From Oscillospiraceae bacterium (GTDB lineage: Bacteria > Bacillota > Clostridia > Monoglobales > WRAG01): DNA of 39,416 bases. Both the position numbers and the translations under genes were made by a program. Shown here in pieces: positions 23,748 to 31,562 of the stretch (position 1 is its first letter; each line of letters begins with the position of its first letter). The notes beneath the pieces were generated by a model that saw only the letters and a program-made list of their open reading frames with translations, made no database searches and had not been told where the DNA came from. Location of the stretch: positions 1 through 39,416 of the forward strand of contig WRAG01000022.1 in assembly GCA_009780345.1 (NCBI GenBank), written 5' to 3'.

Positions 23748-24127
23748 TCCTCGGTTTCTGTAAGTTTCGCAACTTTCGGAACGCAAACGCCCTCAACGTG
23801 CACGTTTACAGCGGTGATATTTAGCCCGGTCATAGACTCAACTTCGCTTTTCACTTTGCTTTGCACGTTCCAAGCGACGTCGGGGATTTTCGCGCCATAT
23901 TCAACGATGATAAACAAGTCAATTTGCGCGTCGTTTTCTTTAACGTCAACTTTAACGCCTTTCGCAACGTTTTTCTTCCCCAAAAGTTCAGCGAACCCGC
24001 TGGATAGTGACGAGTTCATACCGGTTACACCCGCGATTCCATTTGCAGCCATAGACGCGATTATTGCCACAACTTCGTTGGAAATATTAACGTTTCCCGT
24101 TTCCTTATTTTGCAAATTATCACTCAT
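23744..24127 (-). CDS. Asp23/Gls24 family envelope stress response protein
   Basis: 127-residue member of the Asp23/Gls24 family, a membrane-associated or cytoplasmic envelope-stress protein. It shows VNISNEVVAIIASMAANGIAGV, a variable GVKVDV segment, IDLFIIVEYGAKIPDVAWNVQSKVKSEVESMTGL and VNVHVEGV. The ATG at 24127 has GGGAGG seven bases upstream. It opens the nusB-xseA-xseB-ispA cluster and is preceded by a good promoter. Confidence 0.93.
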   Translation of the reverse strand: MSDNLQNKETGNVNISNEVVAIIASMAANGIAGVTGMNSSLSSGFAELLGKKNVAKGVKVDVKENDAQIDLFIIVEYGAKIPDVAWNVQSKVKSEVESMTGLNITAVNVHVEGVCVPKVAKLTETEE

Positions 24128-24178
24128 TACAATTCCTCCCTTATACTGTTTGTACACATATATAAAGTATATAAAAAA

Positions 24179-24207
24179 ATTGTACCATATATTAAAGAAA
24201 AATACAA
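24179..24207 (-). promoter_or_regulatory. Sigma-A-type promoter for asp23-nusB operon
   Basis: Minus strand: TTGTAT (24202-24207), 17-base spacer, TACAAT (24179-24184), about 50 bases before the asp23 start. It lies between asp23 and the end of glnN. Confidence 0.65.
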
Positions 24208-24224
24208 GTTTTTTAAATTTTCAC

Positions 24225-26348
24225 CTACACGGTAAACAGCAAGTCCGAATATGTCGGAAGTTTCCAATATTCGGTCGGTGTAAATTCTTCCAAAGTGTCA
24301 ATTATCCCGCGCGTTTTATCCATGTGAGGCAGAATTTCGGCTTTGTAATACTTTGCTCGCTCTTCCATGTCCGCGATATTCTGTGCGGATATATTCGTCG
24401 CCTGCAAATCTTCGATTAAAGAGTACAACTCGTCGCACAGCTTGGAAGCCTTGCGCAACAGCGTTTTTTCCGCTTTGCACGAACCGAAAAATGTCCAAGC
24501 TTTGTAAAACATTCCGCGGGAGAGCGCGTTAGAAAACTCAATTACCGACGGAAGAATGTTCTTCCGAACCATATCAACCAACGTCAAAACCTCAATATTC
24601 AAAGTTTTCGCGTAATTTTCAAGCAATATCTCCATACGCGATTGAACTTCGACACGACTCAAAATTTTATGCCGCTCGAACAATTCGATATTCTTTTGCG
24701 CAACAAAGTGCGGCAAGCAATCAACGGTGGTTTGATAATTCGGCAAGCCGCGTGCCGCAGCCTCTTTTACCCATTCGTCAGAGTAGTTGTTTCCGTTGAA
24801 AATAACTCGTTTGTGCTTTTTATATACGTCCTTAATCAAAAGGTTTAACTCTTTCGTGAAATCGCTCGCCTTTTCAAGCCTGTCCGAGAATTGCCGCAAA
24901 CTTTCGGCGACGATTGTGTTTAGTATGTAATTCGTGCTCGCGATGGATTTCGGGCTGCCTAACATACGGAATTCGAATTTGTTGCCTGTAAAGGCAAACG
25001 GCGAAGTTCGGTTTCTGTCGGTTGTGTCCTGCGGAATTTTCGGAAGCGAATCAACGCCCAACTCAAGGGTTTTCGCCTTGTGTTGCGAGGCGTTTTCGCC
25101 GTTGCTGAGCGATTCCAAAATATCGGTCAGTTCGTCACCCAAGAATATCGAAATTATCGCCGGCGGCGCTTCTCCGCCGCCTAATCGGCGGTCGTTCCCC
25201 GCGCTTGCAACCGCGATTCGAAGCAAATCTGGATATTCGTCAACCGCTTTTATCACACTACACAAAAACAGCAAAAACTGCGCGTTATCCCGCGGCGAAT
25301 CGCCGGGATCAAGCAGGTTCGCGTTTTTTTCGCTTCCACTCATACAAGAGAGCGACCAGTTATTGTGCTTCCCGCTTCCGTTCACGTTCGCGAACGGCTT
25401 TTCGTGCAGCAGGCACACCAAATTATGGCGCGCCGCGACTTTTTTCATAATTTCCATAGTAAGCTGATTATGATCGGTCGCGATATTCGTTGTGGTGAAA
25501 ATCGGCGCGAGTTCATGCTGCGCCGGGGCGACTTCGTTGTGCTTCGTTTTGGAAAGCACACCGAACTTCCATAATTCCTCATCCAAATCTTTCATATACG
25601 CCGCCACACGAGGGTTTAACGAACCGAAATAGTGATCGTCCATCTCCTGCCCTTTCGGCGGTTTTGCGCCGAACAAAGTTCGGCCGGTGAACTTCAAGTC
25701 TTTGCGTTTTTTATACATTTTTTTGTCGATTAAGAAATATTCCTGCTCGGCGCCTGTGTTGGGAACAACGCGGCAAGGTTGCTTGCCGAACAGCGCGAGA
25801 ACGCGGTTTGCTTGGACGTTTAAAACTTCCATAGACCGCAAAAGCGGCGTTTTTTTGTCTAACACTTGTCCGGAATAGGAGTAAAAAACGGTAGGCAGAT
25901 AAAGCGTTCCGTCTTTAACGAACGCGTAGGACGTCGGATCCCACCCCGTGTAGCCGCGCGCCTCGAAAGTCACACGAAGTCCGCCTGACGGAAAACTTGA
26001 CGCGTCAGGTTCGCCGCGCACAAGGTCTTTGCCGGAAAATTTCATAATCACTTGACCGTCTGACGTCGGCGTTATAAAACTGTCGTGTTTTTCGGCTGTG
26101 ATTCCGGTCATGGGCTGAAACCAGTGCGTATAATGCGTCGCGCCCTTTTCAATCGCCCAATCCTTCATAACGTTCGCGACAACGTCCAAAATCGCAGGAT
26201 CAAGCGGCGTTCCCAGCGACATCGTGTTGGTAATCGCTTGATGTACGTCGCTTGGCAATCGGTCGCGCATAACCGCGTCTGAAAACACAAGCGAGCCGAA
26301 CATTTCGGGGACACAAGTGCCATTTTCGTTAACATTTTGGTTGTTCAT
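24225..26348 (-). CDS. glnN: Type III glutamine synthetase
   Basis: ATP-dependent ammonia assimilation to glutamine by the large dodecameric GSIII enzyme. It has 707 residues (GSIII about 700-730). The conserved region includes GAEQEYFLIDKKMYKKR, KTKHNEVAPAQHELAPIF, DHNQLTMEIMKKVAARH, and HEKPFANVNGSGKHNNWSL, with NRTSPFAFTGNKFEFR as the later substrate-binding block. The ATG at 26348 follows AAGGAG by nine bases. It is downstream of asnA and an aquaporin-family gene on the same strand. No second GS or PII gene is in the window. Confidence 0.96.
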   Translation of the reverse strand: MNNQNVNENGTCVPEMFGSLVFSDAVMRDRLPSDVHQAITNTMSLGTPLDPAILDVVANVMKDWAIEKGATHYTHWFQPMTGITAEKHDSFITPTSDGQVIMKFSGKDLVRGEPDASSFPSGGLRVTFEARGYTGWDPTSYAFVKDGTLYLPTVFYSYSGQVLDKKTPLLRSMEVLNVQANRVLALFGKQPCRVVPNTGAEQEYFLIDKKMYKKRKDLKFTGRTLFGAKPPKGQEMDDHYFGSLNPRVAAYMKDLDEELWKFGVLSKTKHNEVAPAQHELAPIFTTTNIATDHNQLTMEIMKKVAARHNLVCLLHEKPFANVNGSGKHNNWSLSCMSGSEKNANLLDPGDSPRDNAQFLLFLCSVIKAVDEYPDLLRIAVASAGNDRRLGGGEAPPAIISIFLGDELTDILESLSNGENASQHKAKTLELGVDSLPKIPQDTTDRNRTSPFAFTGNKFEFRMLGSPKSIASTNYILNTIVAESLRQFSDRLEKASDFTKELNLLIKDVYKKHKRVIFNGNNYSDEWVKEAAARGLPNYQTTVDCLPHFVAQKNIELFERHKILSRVEVQSRMEILLENYAKTLNIEVLTLVDMVRKNILPSVIEFSNALSRGMFYKAWTFFGSCKAEKTLLRKASKLCDELYSLIEDLQATNISAQNIADMEERAKYYKAEILPHMDKTRGIIDTLEEFTPTEYWKLPTYSDLLFTV

Positions 26349-26405
26349 GTGAATCAACTCCTTATCTTTAATCAGAAAACCGCTCGTTTAGTTTTTTGTA
26401 ATATC

Positions 26406-27083
26406 TCACAATGCTTTCTTTGAAAATGCAAGCCTGTAAACCACATACGCAAGCATTGCGCCTATAAATTGCATAGCAATAAATATCAATCCGTCAAGCG
26501 GCATTATTCCTGCAACGGAATTAGTAAACATTCGAGCAATTGTAACTTGCGGGTTTGCAAACATTGTAGAAGACGTAGCCAATATCTGACCGCCAACTAA
26601 AAATCCTATGACAATCGCAGTTTTATTAGACTTTGCTTTTGCAAGCAATAAAATCGCAAGCAAAAGAATAAATGTTCCGAATATTTCGCCGAAGAATACG
26701 AAGTCGTTTCTCGCAGTTTCGGAAACAGAAACCAAAACACCGACTTCTCGAAAAAACATTAGTTGGCTTAAAATTGTTCCTGCTATACCGCCAATAATTT
26801 GAAATATTATGAAAAGAGTGGCTTTCAATGCGCCGATTTTCTTTTCAAACGCCATTACTATTGTTACAACAGGATTGAAATGTGCTCCCGAAATTGAGCC
26901 AAACATTTCTATCAATGCAAAAAGCACAAAGGCAACCGCGATTGCATTCGCAACTAACGCAATACCATTTTGAGCTTCCAAAACCGAATAAAATAAAATC
27001 ATTGGCGAAATTGCCGCCATAACCAAAAACATTGAGCCTAAAAACTCGGCAAGCAACGCATCATACGCAATCTTCCTAATCAC
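26406..27083 (-). CDS. Aquaporin/MIP-family channel with altered NPA boxes
   Basis: 225 residues and about six membrane spans with the two half-helix boxes: SGAHFNPVVT (NPV instead of NPA, about residue 70) and FANPQVTIARMF (NPQ, about 177). The Arg of the selectivity filter is kept after the second box. The second box resembles, as I recall, aquaporins found in arsenic operons (AqpS-like), but no ars genes are here. Instead the gene overlaps asnA (GTGA) and is followed by glnN, so ammonia or another small neutral solute is a possible cargo. The GTG at 27083 is chosen; an ATG at 27110 lacks a ribosome binding site. Confidence 0.85.
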   Translation of the reverse strand: MIRKIAYDALLAEFLGSMFLVMAAISPMILFYSVLEAQNGIALVANAIAVAFVLFALIEMFGSISGAHFNPVVTIVMAFEKKIGALKATLFIIFQIIGGIAGTILSQLMFFREVGVLVSVSETARNDFVFFGEIFGTFILLLAILLLAKAKSNKTAIVIGFLVGGQILATSSTMFANPQVTIARMFTNSVAGIMPLDGLIFIAMQFIGAMLAYVVYRLAFSKKAL

Positions 27084-28087
27084 AGCAACACTACCCCCGC
27101 ATCGTCGCATATCTTTATCGTCTTATCATCCCAAACCGACGACTGCACCTCGCCGACGTGCGCCTTTCCTAAAAACAGCATACAAAGCCGAGATTGCCCG
27201 ATTCCGCCGCCCATTGTAAGCGGCAAATCATCGCTTAGCACCATTTTGTGAAACGGAAGTTCGCGCCGAGCGTCACAATTCGCGATCGAAAGCTGCGAAT
27301 CCATCGCCGCGGCGTCCACTCGAATTCCCATGCTTGAAAGTTCGAGCGCACGCCCTAAAATCGGGTTCCAAAATATAATATCGCCGTTCAGCGACCAGTC
27401 ATCATAGTCGGGCGCGCGACCGTCGTGCTTCTCGCCCGACTTTAAAACGCCGCCAATTTGCGAGATAAACACGGTTTTGTACTCTTTCGCAATAGCGTCT
27501 TCCCGCTCTTTGCCGGAAAGGTTCGGATATTTGTCCTCAAGCTCCTGCGCGGTGATGAAATGCACGTTTCGCGCAAGTTCGGTTGTAATTTGCGGAAATT
27601 GTGCCTTAATCTCGTCCAACGTGTCGCACATTGCGCCGACAATGGAATTTATCGTGTCGTATAGATATTCGATATTCCGATTCTCGCGAAGAATGATTTT
27701 TTCCCAATCCCACTGGTCAACGTAGACGGAATGGGTGTTGTCAAGCTCCTCGTCCCGCCGAATCGCGTTCATATCAGCGTACAACCCGACTCCGTCCGAG
27801 AATTTATAGTTATGCAAAGCCATGCGCTTCCATTTCGCGAGGGATTGCACGACCGCGACGATGTTTCCGGTTTCTTTTATGTCGAAAGTAACCGCACGCT
27901 CGACGCCGCTTAGATCGTCATTCAACCCTGTTTTAGGATCGACAAATAAAGGCGCGGAAACACGCTTTAAATTCAGCGCCGCCGATAAATTCGCGATAAA
28001 AATTCGCTTAATTTCGCCAATCGCGACCTGTGTTTCGAAAACATTAAGGTTCGAGCGATACCCCGCGGGAATATATGATTTACTAAT
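27080..28087 (-). CDS. asnA: Aspartate-ammonia ligase (AsnA)
   Basis: Makes asparagine from aspartate, ammonia and ATP in a class II tRNA-synthetase-like fold. The frame is open from 28087, giving 335 residues, the usual size. The N-terminal family segments YIPAGYRSNLNVFETQVAIG, NLKRVSAPLFVDPKTGLNDD and SGVERAVTFDIK are all present. Later ones include VYVDQWDWEK and GGGIGQSRLCMLFLGKAHVGEVQ. No ATG, GTG or TTG fits the N-terminus: ATT at 28087 lies nine bases after AAGGAG. A TTG at 27925 would remove 54 conserved residues. It follows the secreted DUF285 gene closely and overlaps the channel gene downstream. Confidence 0.95.
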   Translation of the reverse strand: MSKSYIPAGYRSNLNVFETQVAIGEIKRIFIANLSAALNLKRVSAPLFVDPKTGLNDDLSGVERAVTFDIKETGNIVAVVQSLAKWKRMALHNYKFSDGVGLYADMNAIRRDEELDNTHSVYVDQWDWEKIILRENRNIEYLYDTINSIVGAMCDTLDEIKAQFPQITTELARNVHFITAQELEDKYPNLSGKEREDAIAKEYKTVFISQIGGVLKSGEKHDGRAPDYDDWSLNGDIIFWNPILGRALELSSMGIRVDAAAMDSQLSIANCDARRELPFHKMVLSDDLPLTMGGGIGQSRLCMLFLGKAHVGEVQSSVWDDKTIKICDDAGVVLL

Positions 28088-28104
28088 TTTAATCAGCTCC
28101 TTGG

Positions 28105-29271
28105 TTAAGACATGCTCTGGTCTATTCGTTTAATCGGCGCCAATAAATCGCGCCGCCATAACATAATTTTCGCGCCGTCGAAGTTCCCCGGCGGCGGGGT
28201 GTAGTGCATTGCGCCGGACGAAGGATTAACCGAAACATCAATGTTGAAAGTTAAAGCATCAATCATTCGCCCATAATCGTCATACCACGCCGCGATAAAA
28301 AGCGCAGGAATGAGATCAATGCGCGGCTGCCAAACCCAAGTGTCGGCATGGATTGCGCCGTCATAATATAACATTAACTCCTCTGATGTAAATACAAACT
28401 CGCCTAACGGCATGTCAGCCGTTCCGTTACCAATATTTTGCCAATAGCCTGTAAAGTGGGCGTTATTTGGCTCTGGCGCTAACCCAGCCTCTCCCCAACC
28501 CCAAAAAGAATTAAATCTAAAATGTTCTCCTAATGTAAGTTGTCGCAAATGTAAAGCACCACCAAACATAAAGTGCATGCTAGTCGAATTATTTATATTC
28601 CAACCGGAAAAATCAATATTTCTTATACCTGCACTAAACATGCTGCCCATATCTACCACATTGCTAACATCCCAATTTGATAAGTTTAAATTAACAAAGC
28701 TTGTGGCGCCAAACATATCGTACATATACCTAACATTCCTTGTATCCAAACCAGATAAGTCTAAATCTGTTAACCTTCGAGCTGTGCCTGCAAACATACT
28801 AATCATATTCGTTACATTACGAGTATCCCAGTCGGAAAAATCCCAATTTGTCAAGTTCCACGCATCTCTAAACAGATCAGACATATTCGTTGTATTAACA
28901 GTATTGAAATAGTTTAGTCCCTCAATGGTAATTAAATTGTTTACACCGGCAAATAATCCTCTCAAAGATTCTCCGGCAGTAATTGGTCCAGCAAAGGTAA
29001 TTTTAGTAAGACTGAAAACGTCCCACATAATATACCAACACATCCACGGGCTTAACCAATCATTCCAATAGATAAATCCACTTTCCACTATTAGCGTGCC
29101 ATTATCATACGCCCGCCATTCGGCGCCGGATATTTCACCGCTTGGACAATCGTCAAACTGTCCATACCCGATTACCTCAGCAGGCGCGGCGGTTGCCGTC
29201 AGCGGCGCAAGCGCCAGCAACATCACGCATATTAGCGTCACACTAACGAATTTTATCATAAATTTCAGCAT
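28105..29271 (-). CDS. Secreted DUF285 (BspA-like) repeat protein
   Basis: 388 residues with a signal peptide (FVSVTLICVMLLALAPLTATAAPA). A block of roughly 25-residue DUF285 repeats spans about residues 115-245, with the pattern L-x2-W-D-x-R-N-V-x2-M-x2-MF (for example WDTRNVTNMISMF, LDTRNVRYMYDMF, WDVSNVVDMGSMF). The C-terminal 100 residues form a different beta-rich region. Such proteins are surface or secreted adhesion-type proteins. There is no sortase or cell-wall anchor. Start supported by AAGGAG. Only 17 bases separate its stop from the asnA start, so the two may be co-transcribed. Confidence 0.88.
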   Translation of the reverse strand: MLKFMIKFVSVTLICVMLLALAPLTATAAPAEVIGYGQFDDCPSGEISGAEWRAYDNGTLIVESGFIYWNDWLSPWMCWYIMWDVFSLTKITFAGPITAGESLRGLFAGVNNLITIEGLNYFNTVNTTNMSDLFRDAWNLTNWDFSDWDTRNVTNMISMFAGTARRLTDLDLSGLDTRNVRYMYDMFGATSFVNLNLSNWDVSNVVDMGSMFSAGIRNIDFSGWNINNSTSMHFMFGGALHLRQLTLGEHFRFNSFWGWGEAGLAPEPNNAHFTGYWQNIGNGTADMPLGEFVFTSEELMLYYDGAIHADTWVWQPRIDLIPALFIAAWYDDYGRMIDALTFNIDVSVNPSSGAMHYTPPPGNFDGAKIMLWRRDLLAPIKRIDQSMS

Positions 29272-29313
29272 GATTAATCTCCTTCTTCACGCAAGCATTC
29301 TAAACTAAAGTAA

Positions 29314-29342
29314 ATTTTATCACATTCGCTCGCAAATTGCAA
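29314..29342 (-). promoter_or_regulatory. Promoter of the DUF285-asnA-channel-glnN run
   Basis: Minus strand: TTGCAA (29337-29342), 17-base spacer, TGA-TAAAAT extended -10 (29314-29319), about 45 bases before the DUF285 gene. It lies just after the pheA terminator. Confidence 0.6.
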
Positions 29343-29360
29343 GATTTTTCGATTTTTTCA

Positions 29361-29388
29361 AAAAAAAAGAGCCTTTCGGCTCTTTTTC
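29361..29388 (-). terminator. Rho-independent terminator of pheA
   Basis: On the minus strand AAAAAGAGCC-GAAA-GGCTCTTTTTTTT forms a GC stem with a tetraloop and a U tract, ten bases after the pheA stop codon. Confidence 0.9.
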
Positions 29389-29397
29389 TATTTCCGT

Positions 29398-30534
29398 TTA
29401 TCCAATTTCGCTGTAATTCCCTAAAAACGTAAAACTGCTTCGTCCCTTTTCAAGCTGTCCTATAAGGTTTAGCACCTTTTCGTCTTTCACATTTCCGTCC
29501 ATGTCGAAATAGAACATAAACTCGAAATCGGTTCCCGCAATCGGGCGGGATTCAAGCTTTGTCAGATTCAGATTGGACACCGAAAACTTGGTCAATATTG
29601 AGTACAGCGCGCCCGGCTTGTTGTCCGACGACATCATCAAGCTAATCTTGTCGGCGTTTTCGTAAATTTCCAATTTTTTCGAGATGCAAATAAACCGCGT
29701 ATAATTATGATCGCTGTTTTGAATATTTTGCCCCGAAACTTTCAAATTATAAAGGTCGGCGCACGCGCTTGACGAAATCGCCGCAACGTCGTCTCTATCC
29801 GCGTTCGCCGTCATTTCCGCCGCAATCGCGGTGTTTTCGCATACCGTAACTTTGATATGCGGATTGTTTTTGAGGAACTCGCTACATTGATTTATCGCAT
29901 GCTCATGCGAGAACACTTCTTTGATATTTTTGATGTCAATGTTGTTCTTGGTCAGCAAAACGTGGTTGATTCGGTGCTTCACCGCTCTGACGATGTGGAA
30001 TTTATACTTTTTCATAAGCTCGTATACCGGCGTAACCGAGCCGGACATAGTGTTTTCAATCGGCAATACGCCGTACTCGCACAAGCCTTGCTCAACCGCA
30101 TTAAAAACGCCGTCAAACGTCCGCATATACATGATTTTCGCCGCGTCGAACAACTTCTCCGCTGCAATTTGCGAATACGCGCCCTCGACGCCTTGGCATG
30201 CAACCACCGGAGTTTGCGGGAAATCGGTTTTGATATTTTTCACCGCCGCGCGAATCTCGTCAACAAGTGCGGATTCAGGAGTTAGCAGGCTGTTCTGATG
30301 CGTGCGGCTAATATCGAAAATTGTGTTAAACAAAATTTTCGTATAGCCGACATTGTCGGACGCCGAGCAAACGCGGTGCAGTATATCCCGCTCGCGCGCG
30401 GCGTTAAGAACAGGCTGCGACGTGTTTTTCTTCGCTTCAAGCACGTCTTCGGCGATTTTCATGCGTTCTTGGAAAAGTTCTAAAATCTCGTCATCAATTT
30501 TGTCGATTTTACCGCGTAATTTTTCTAATTCCAT
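29398..30534 (-). CDS. pheA: Bifunctional chorismate mutase/prephenate dehydratase
   Basis: Converts chorismate to prephenate and then phenylpyruvate for phenylalanine. The 378 residues comprise an AroQ-type chorismate mutase (1-85, LRGKIDKIDDEILELFQERM), prephenate dehydratase (about 105-285, VACQGVEGAYSQIAAEKLF, YGVLPIENTMSGSV, and the NYTRFICISKK catalytic Thr-Arg-Phe motif), and a C-terminal ACT domain (about 295-370) with LTKLESRPI for phenylalanine feedback. The start has GAAGG upstream. aroF lies three genes upstream on the same strand, and a terminator follows. Confidence 0.96.
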   Translation of the reverse strand: MELEKLRGKIDKIDDEILELFQERMKIAEDVLEAKKNTSQPVLNAARERDILHRVCSASDNVGYTKILFNTIFDISRTHQNSLLTPESALVDEIRAAVKNIKTDFPQTPVVACQGVEGAYSQIAAEKLFDAAKIMYMRTFDGVFNAVEQGLCEYGVLPIENTMSGSVTPVYELMKKYKFHIVRAVKHRINHVLLTKNNIDIKNIKEVFSHEHAINQCSEFLKNNPHIKVTVCENTAIAAEMTANADRDDVAAISSSACADLYNLKVSGQNIQNSDHNYTRFICISKKLEIYENADKISLMMSSDNKPGALYSILTKFSVSNLNLTKLESRPIAGTDFEFMFYFDMDGNVKDEKVLNLIGQLEKGRSSFTFLGNYSEIG

Positions 30535-30597
30535 GTGTTTTACCTTCTTTCGTATGATAATTATAACTATAACTCTCGTGTTTTCGCTCGCGCGTAG

Positions 30598-31083
30598 CTA
30601 TTCTTCCGCTATTTCTTTCATTTGCTTTTTATCTTTTACAAACTGGTCGATAAATTTGTCAACGGCAACCAAAAGTATTAAGCCGTATTCTATCGAAAGC
30701 AAATAACTTCTAAAGCTATAATCCGCCAGAGCGTACCCAGAATCTAATAGCATCATCAATCGGGACGCGGTTAGAGCAAATATATAAAACAGGTAGAGCG
30801 AAGCCTTAAAAGACACAAAATACAACGCTTTATACCTTTTGTTTTCCGTTTTTCTTTTTTCGGCTTTCTTTTTCAACTTGGTAAGATATATCTTATCAAT
30901 TAACAACACAATTATTATCAAACCAAGATTCCATATATACATTCGCAAAGCGAATCCTTCCGTGCCACGCGCGAAAATACCAAAATAGGTAATCAATCCA
31001 TAAATTGCTGCCATAATAATTGCATAAACGCTGTAAGTAAAATAATTAACCGCAGCTTTCTTTGAGTATGGCATTTTTGGCAT
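30598..31083 (-). CDS. Four-span integral membrane protein, unknown
   Basis: 161 residues: four hydrophobic segments (about 13-34, 48-62, 88-110, 127-145) and a strongly basic cytoplasmic loop KLKKKAEKRKTENKR between the second and third. The ATG at 31083 has GAGGAG eight bases upstream, inside the preceding gene, which it overlaps by 38 bases. I do not recognise the family. The coupling suggests that it works with the DUF4405-like protein. Confidence 0.7.
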   Translation of the reverse strand: MPKMPYSKKAAVNYFTYSVYAIIMAAIYGLITYFGIFARGTEGFALRMYIWNLGLIIIVLLIDKIYLTKLKKKAEKRKTENKRYKALYFVSFKASLYLFYIFALTASRLMMLLDSGYALADYSFRSYLLSIEYGLILLVAVDKFIDQFVKDKKQMKEIAEE

Positions 31084-31540
31084 TTAGCTCGCTCCTCTCA
31101 TTATTCGACCGCTTTTTAATTCCGAGGTATGACTTGATTTGCGGCAAATGCTGGATAATATGGATAACGATAAGCGCCAAGCCGATTCGAGCAGTAATTC
31201 CGTGAAGTCTGCCCCAAGCAAATCCCATATAATTTTCTCTAAAAAACGGAATTATCGCTAAAAATCCGGTAACAATTGAAATTCCCCAAACCACTAACAG
31301 AATAATATTTACTATGTGTTTCCTTCTTAAATTCTTGTTTAGCTTCCCTGCAAAGCAAGATTTTGTGACCGCTTTTAGCCATTTTCTATGTATGAAAATA
31401 TGTGCCGTAAAAAACAGGGCGCAACCCATTCCCACAATGGCGTGGAAAGCAAAGTTGCTATCCTCCCACCTTACGAAAGACAAGATTAGAAAAATCGTCA
31501 TAAGTATGTCAACAACTATTTTTTTAGTTCTGCTATTCAT
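31046..31540 (-). CDS. DUF4405-like (cytochrome b-type) membrane protein
   Basis: 164 residues with four membrane segments and histidines placed as in small b-type haem membrane proteins: AFHAIVGMG, FFTAHIFIHRKWL, GRLHGITARIG and VIHIIQHLPQI. This fits DUF4405, a family thought to bind haem or act in redox partners; haem binding is inference. AGGAGG precedes the ATG. It is downstream of aroF by 22 bases. Confidence 0.75.
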   Translation of the reverse strand: MNSRTKKIVVDILMTIFLILSFVRWEDSNFAFHAIVGMGCALFFTAHIFIHRKWLKAVTKSCFAGKLNKNLRRKHIVNIILLVVWGISIVTGFLAIIPFFRENYMGFAWGRLHGITARIGLALIVIHIIQHLPQIKSYLGIKKRSNNERSELNAKNAILKESCG

Positions 31541-31562
31541 TAAAAATTCCTCCGTTCTTTCC

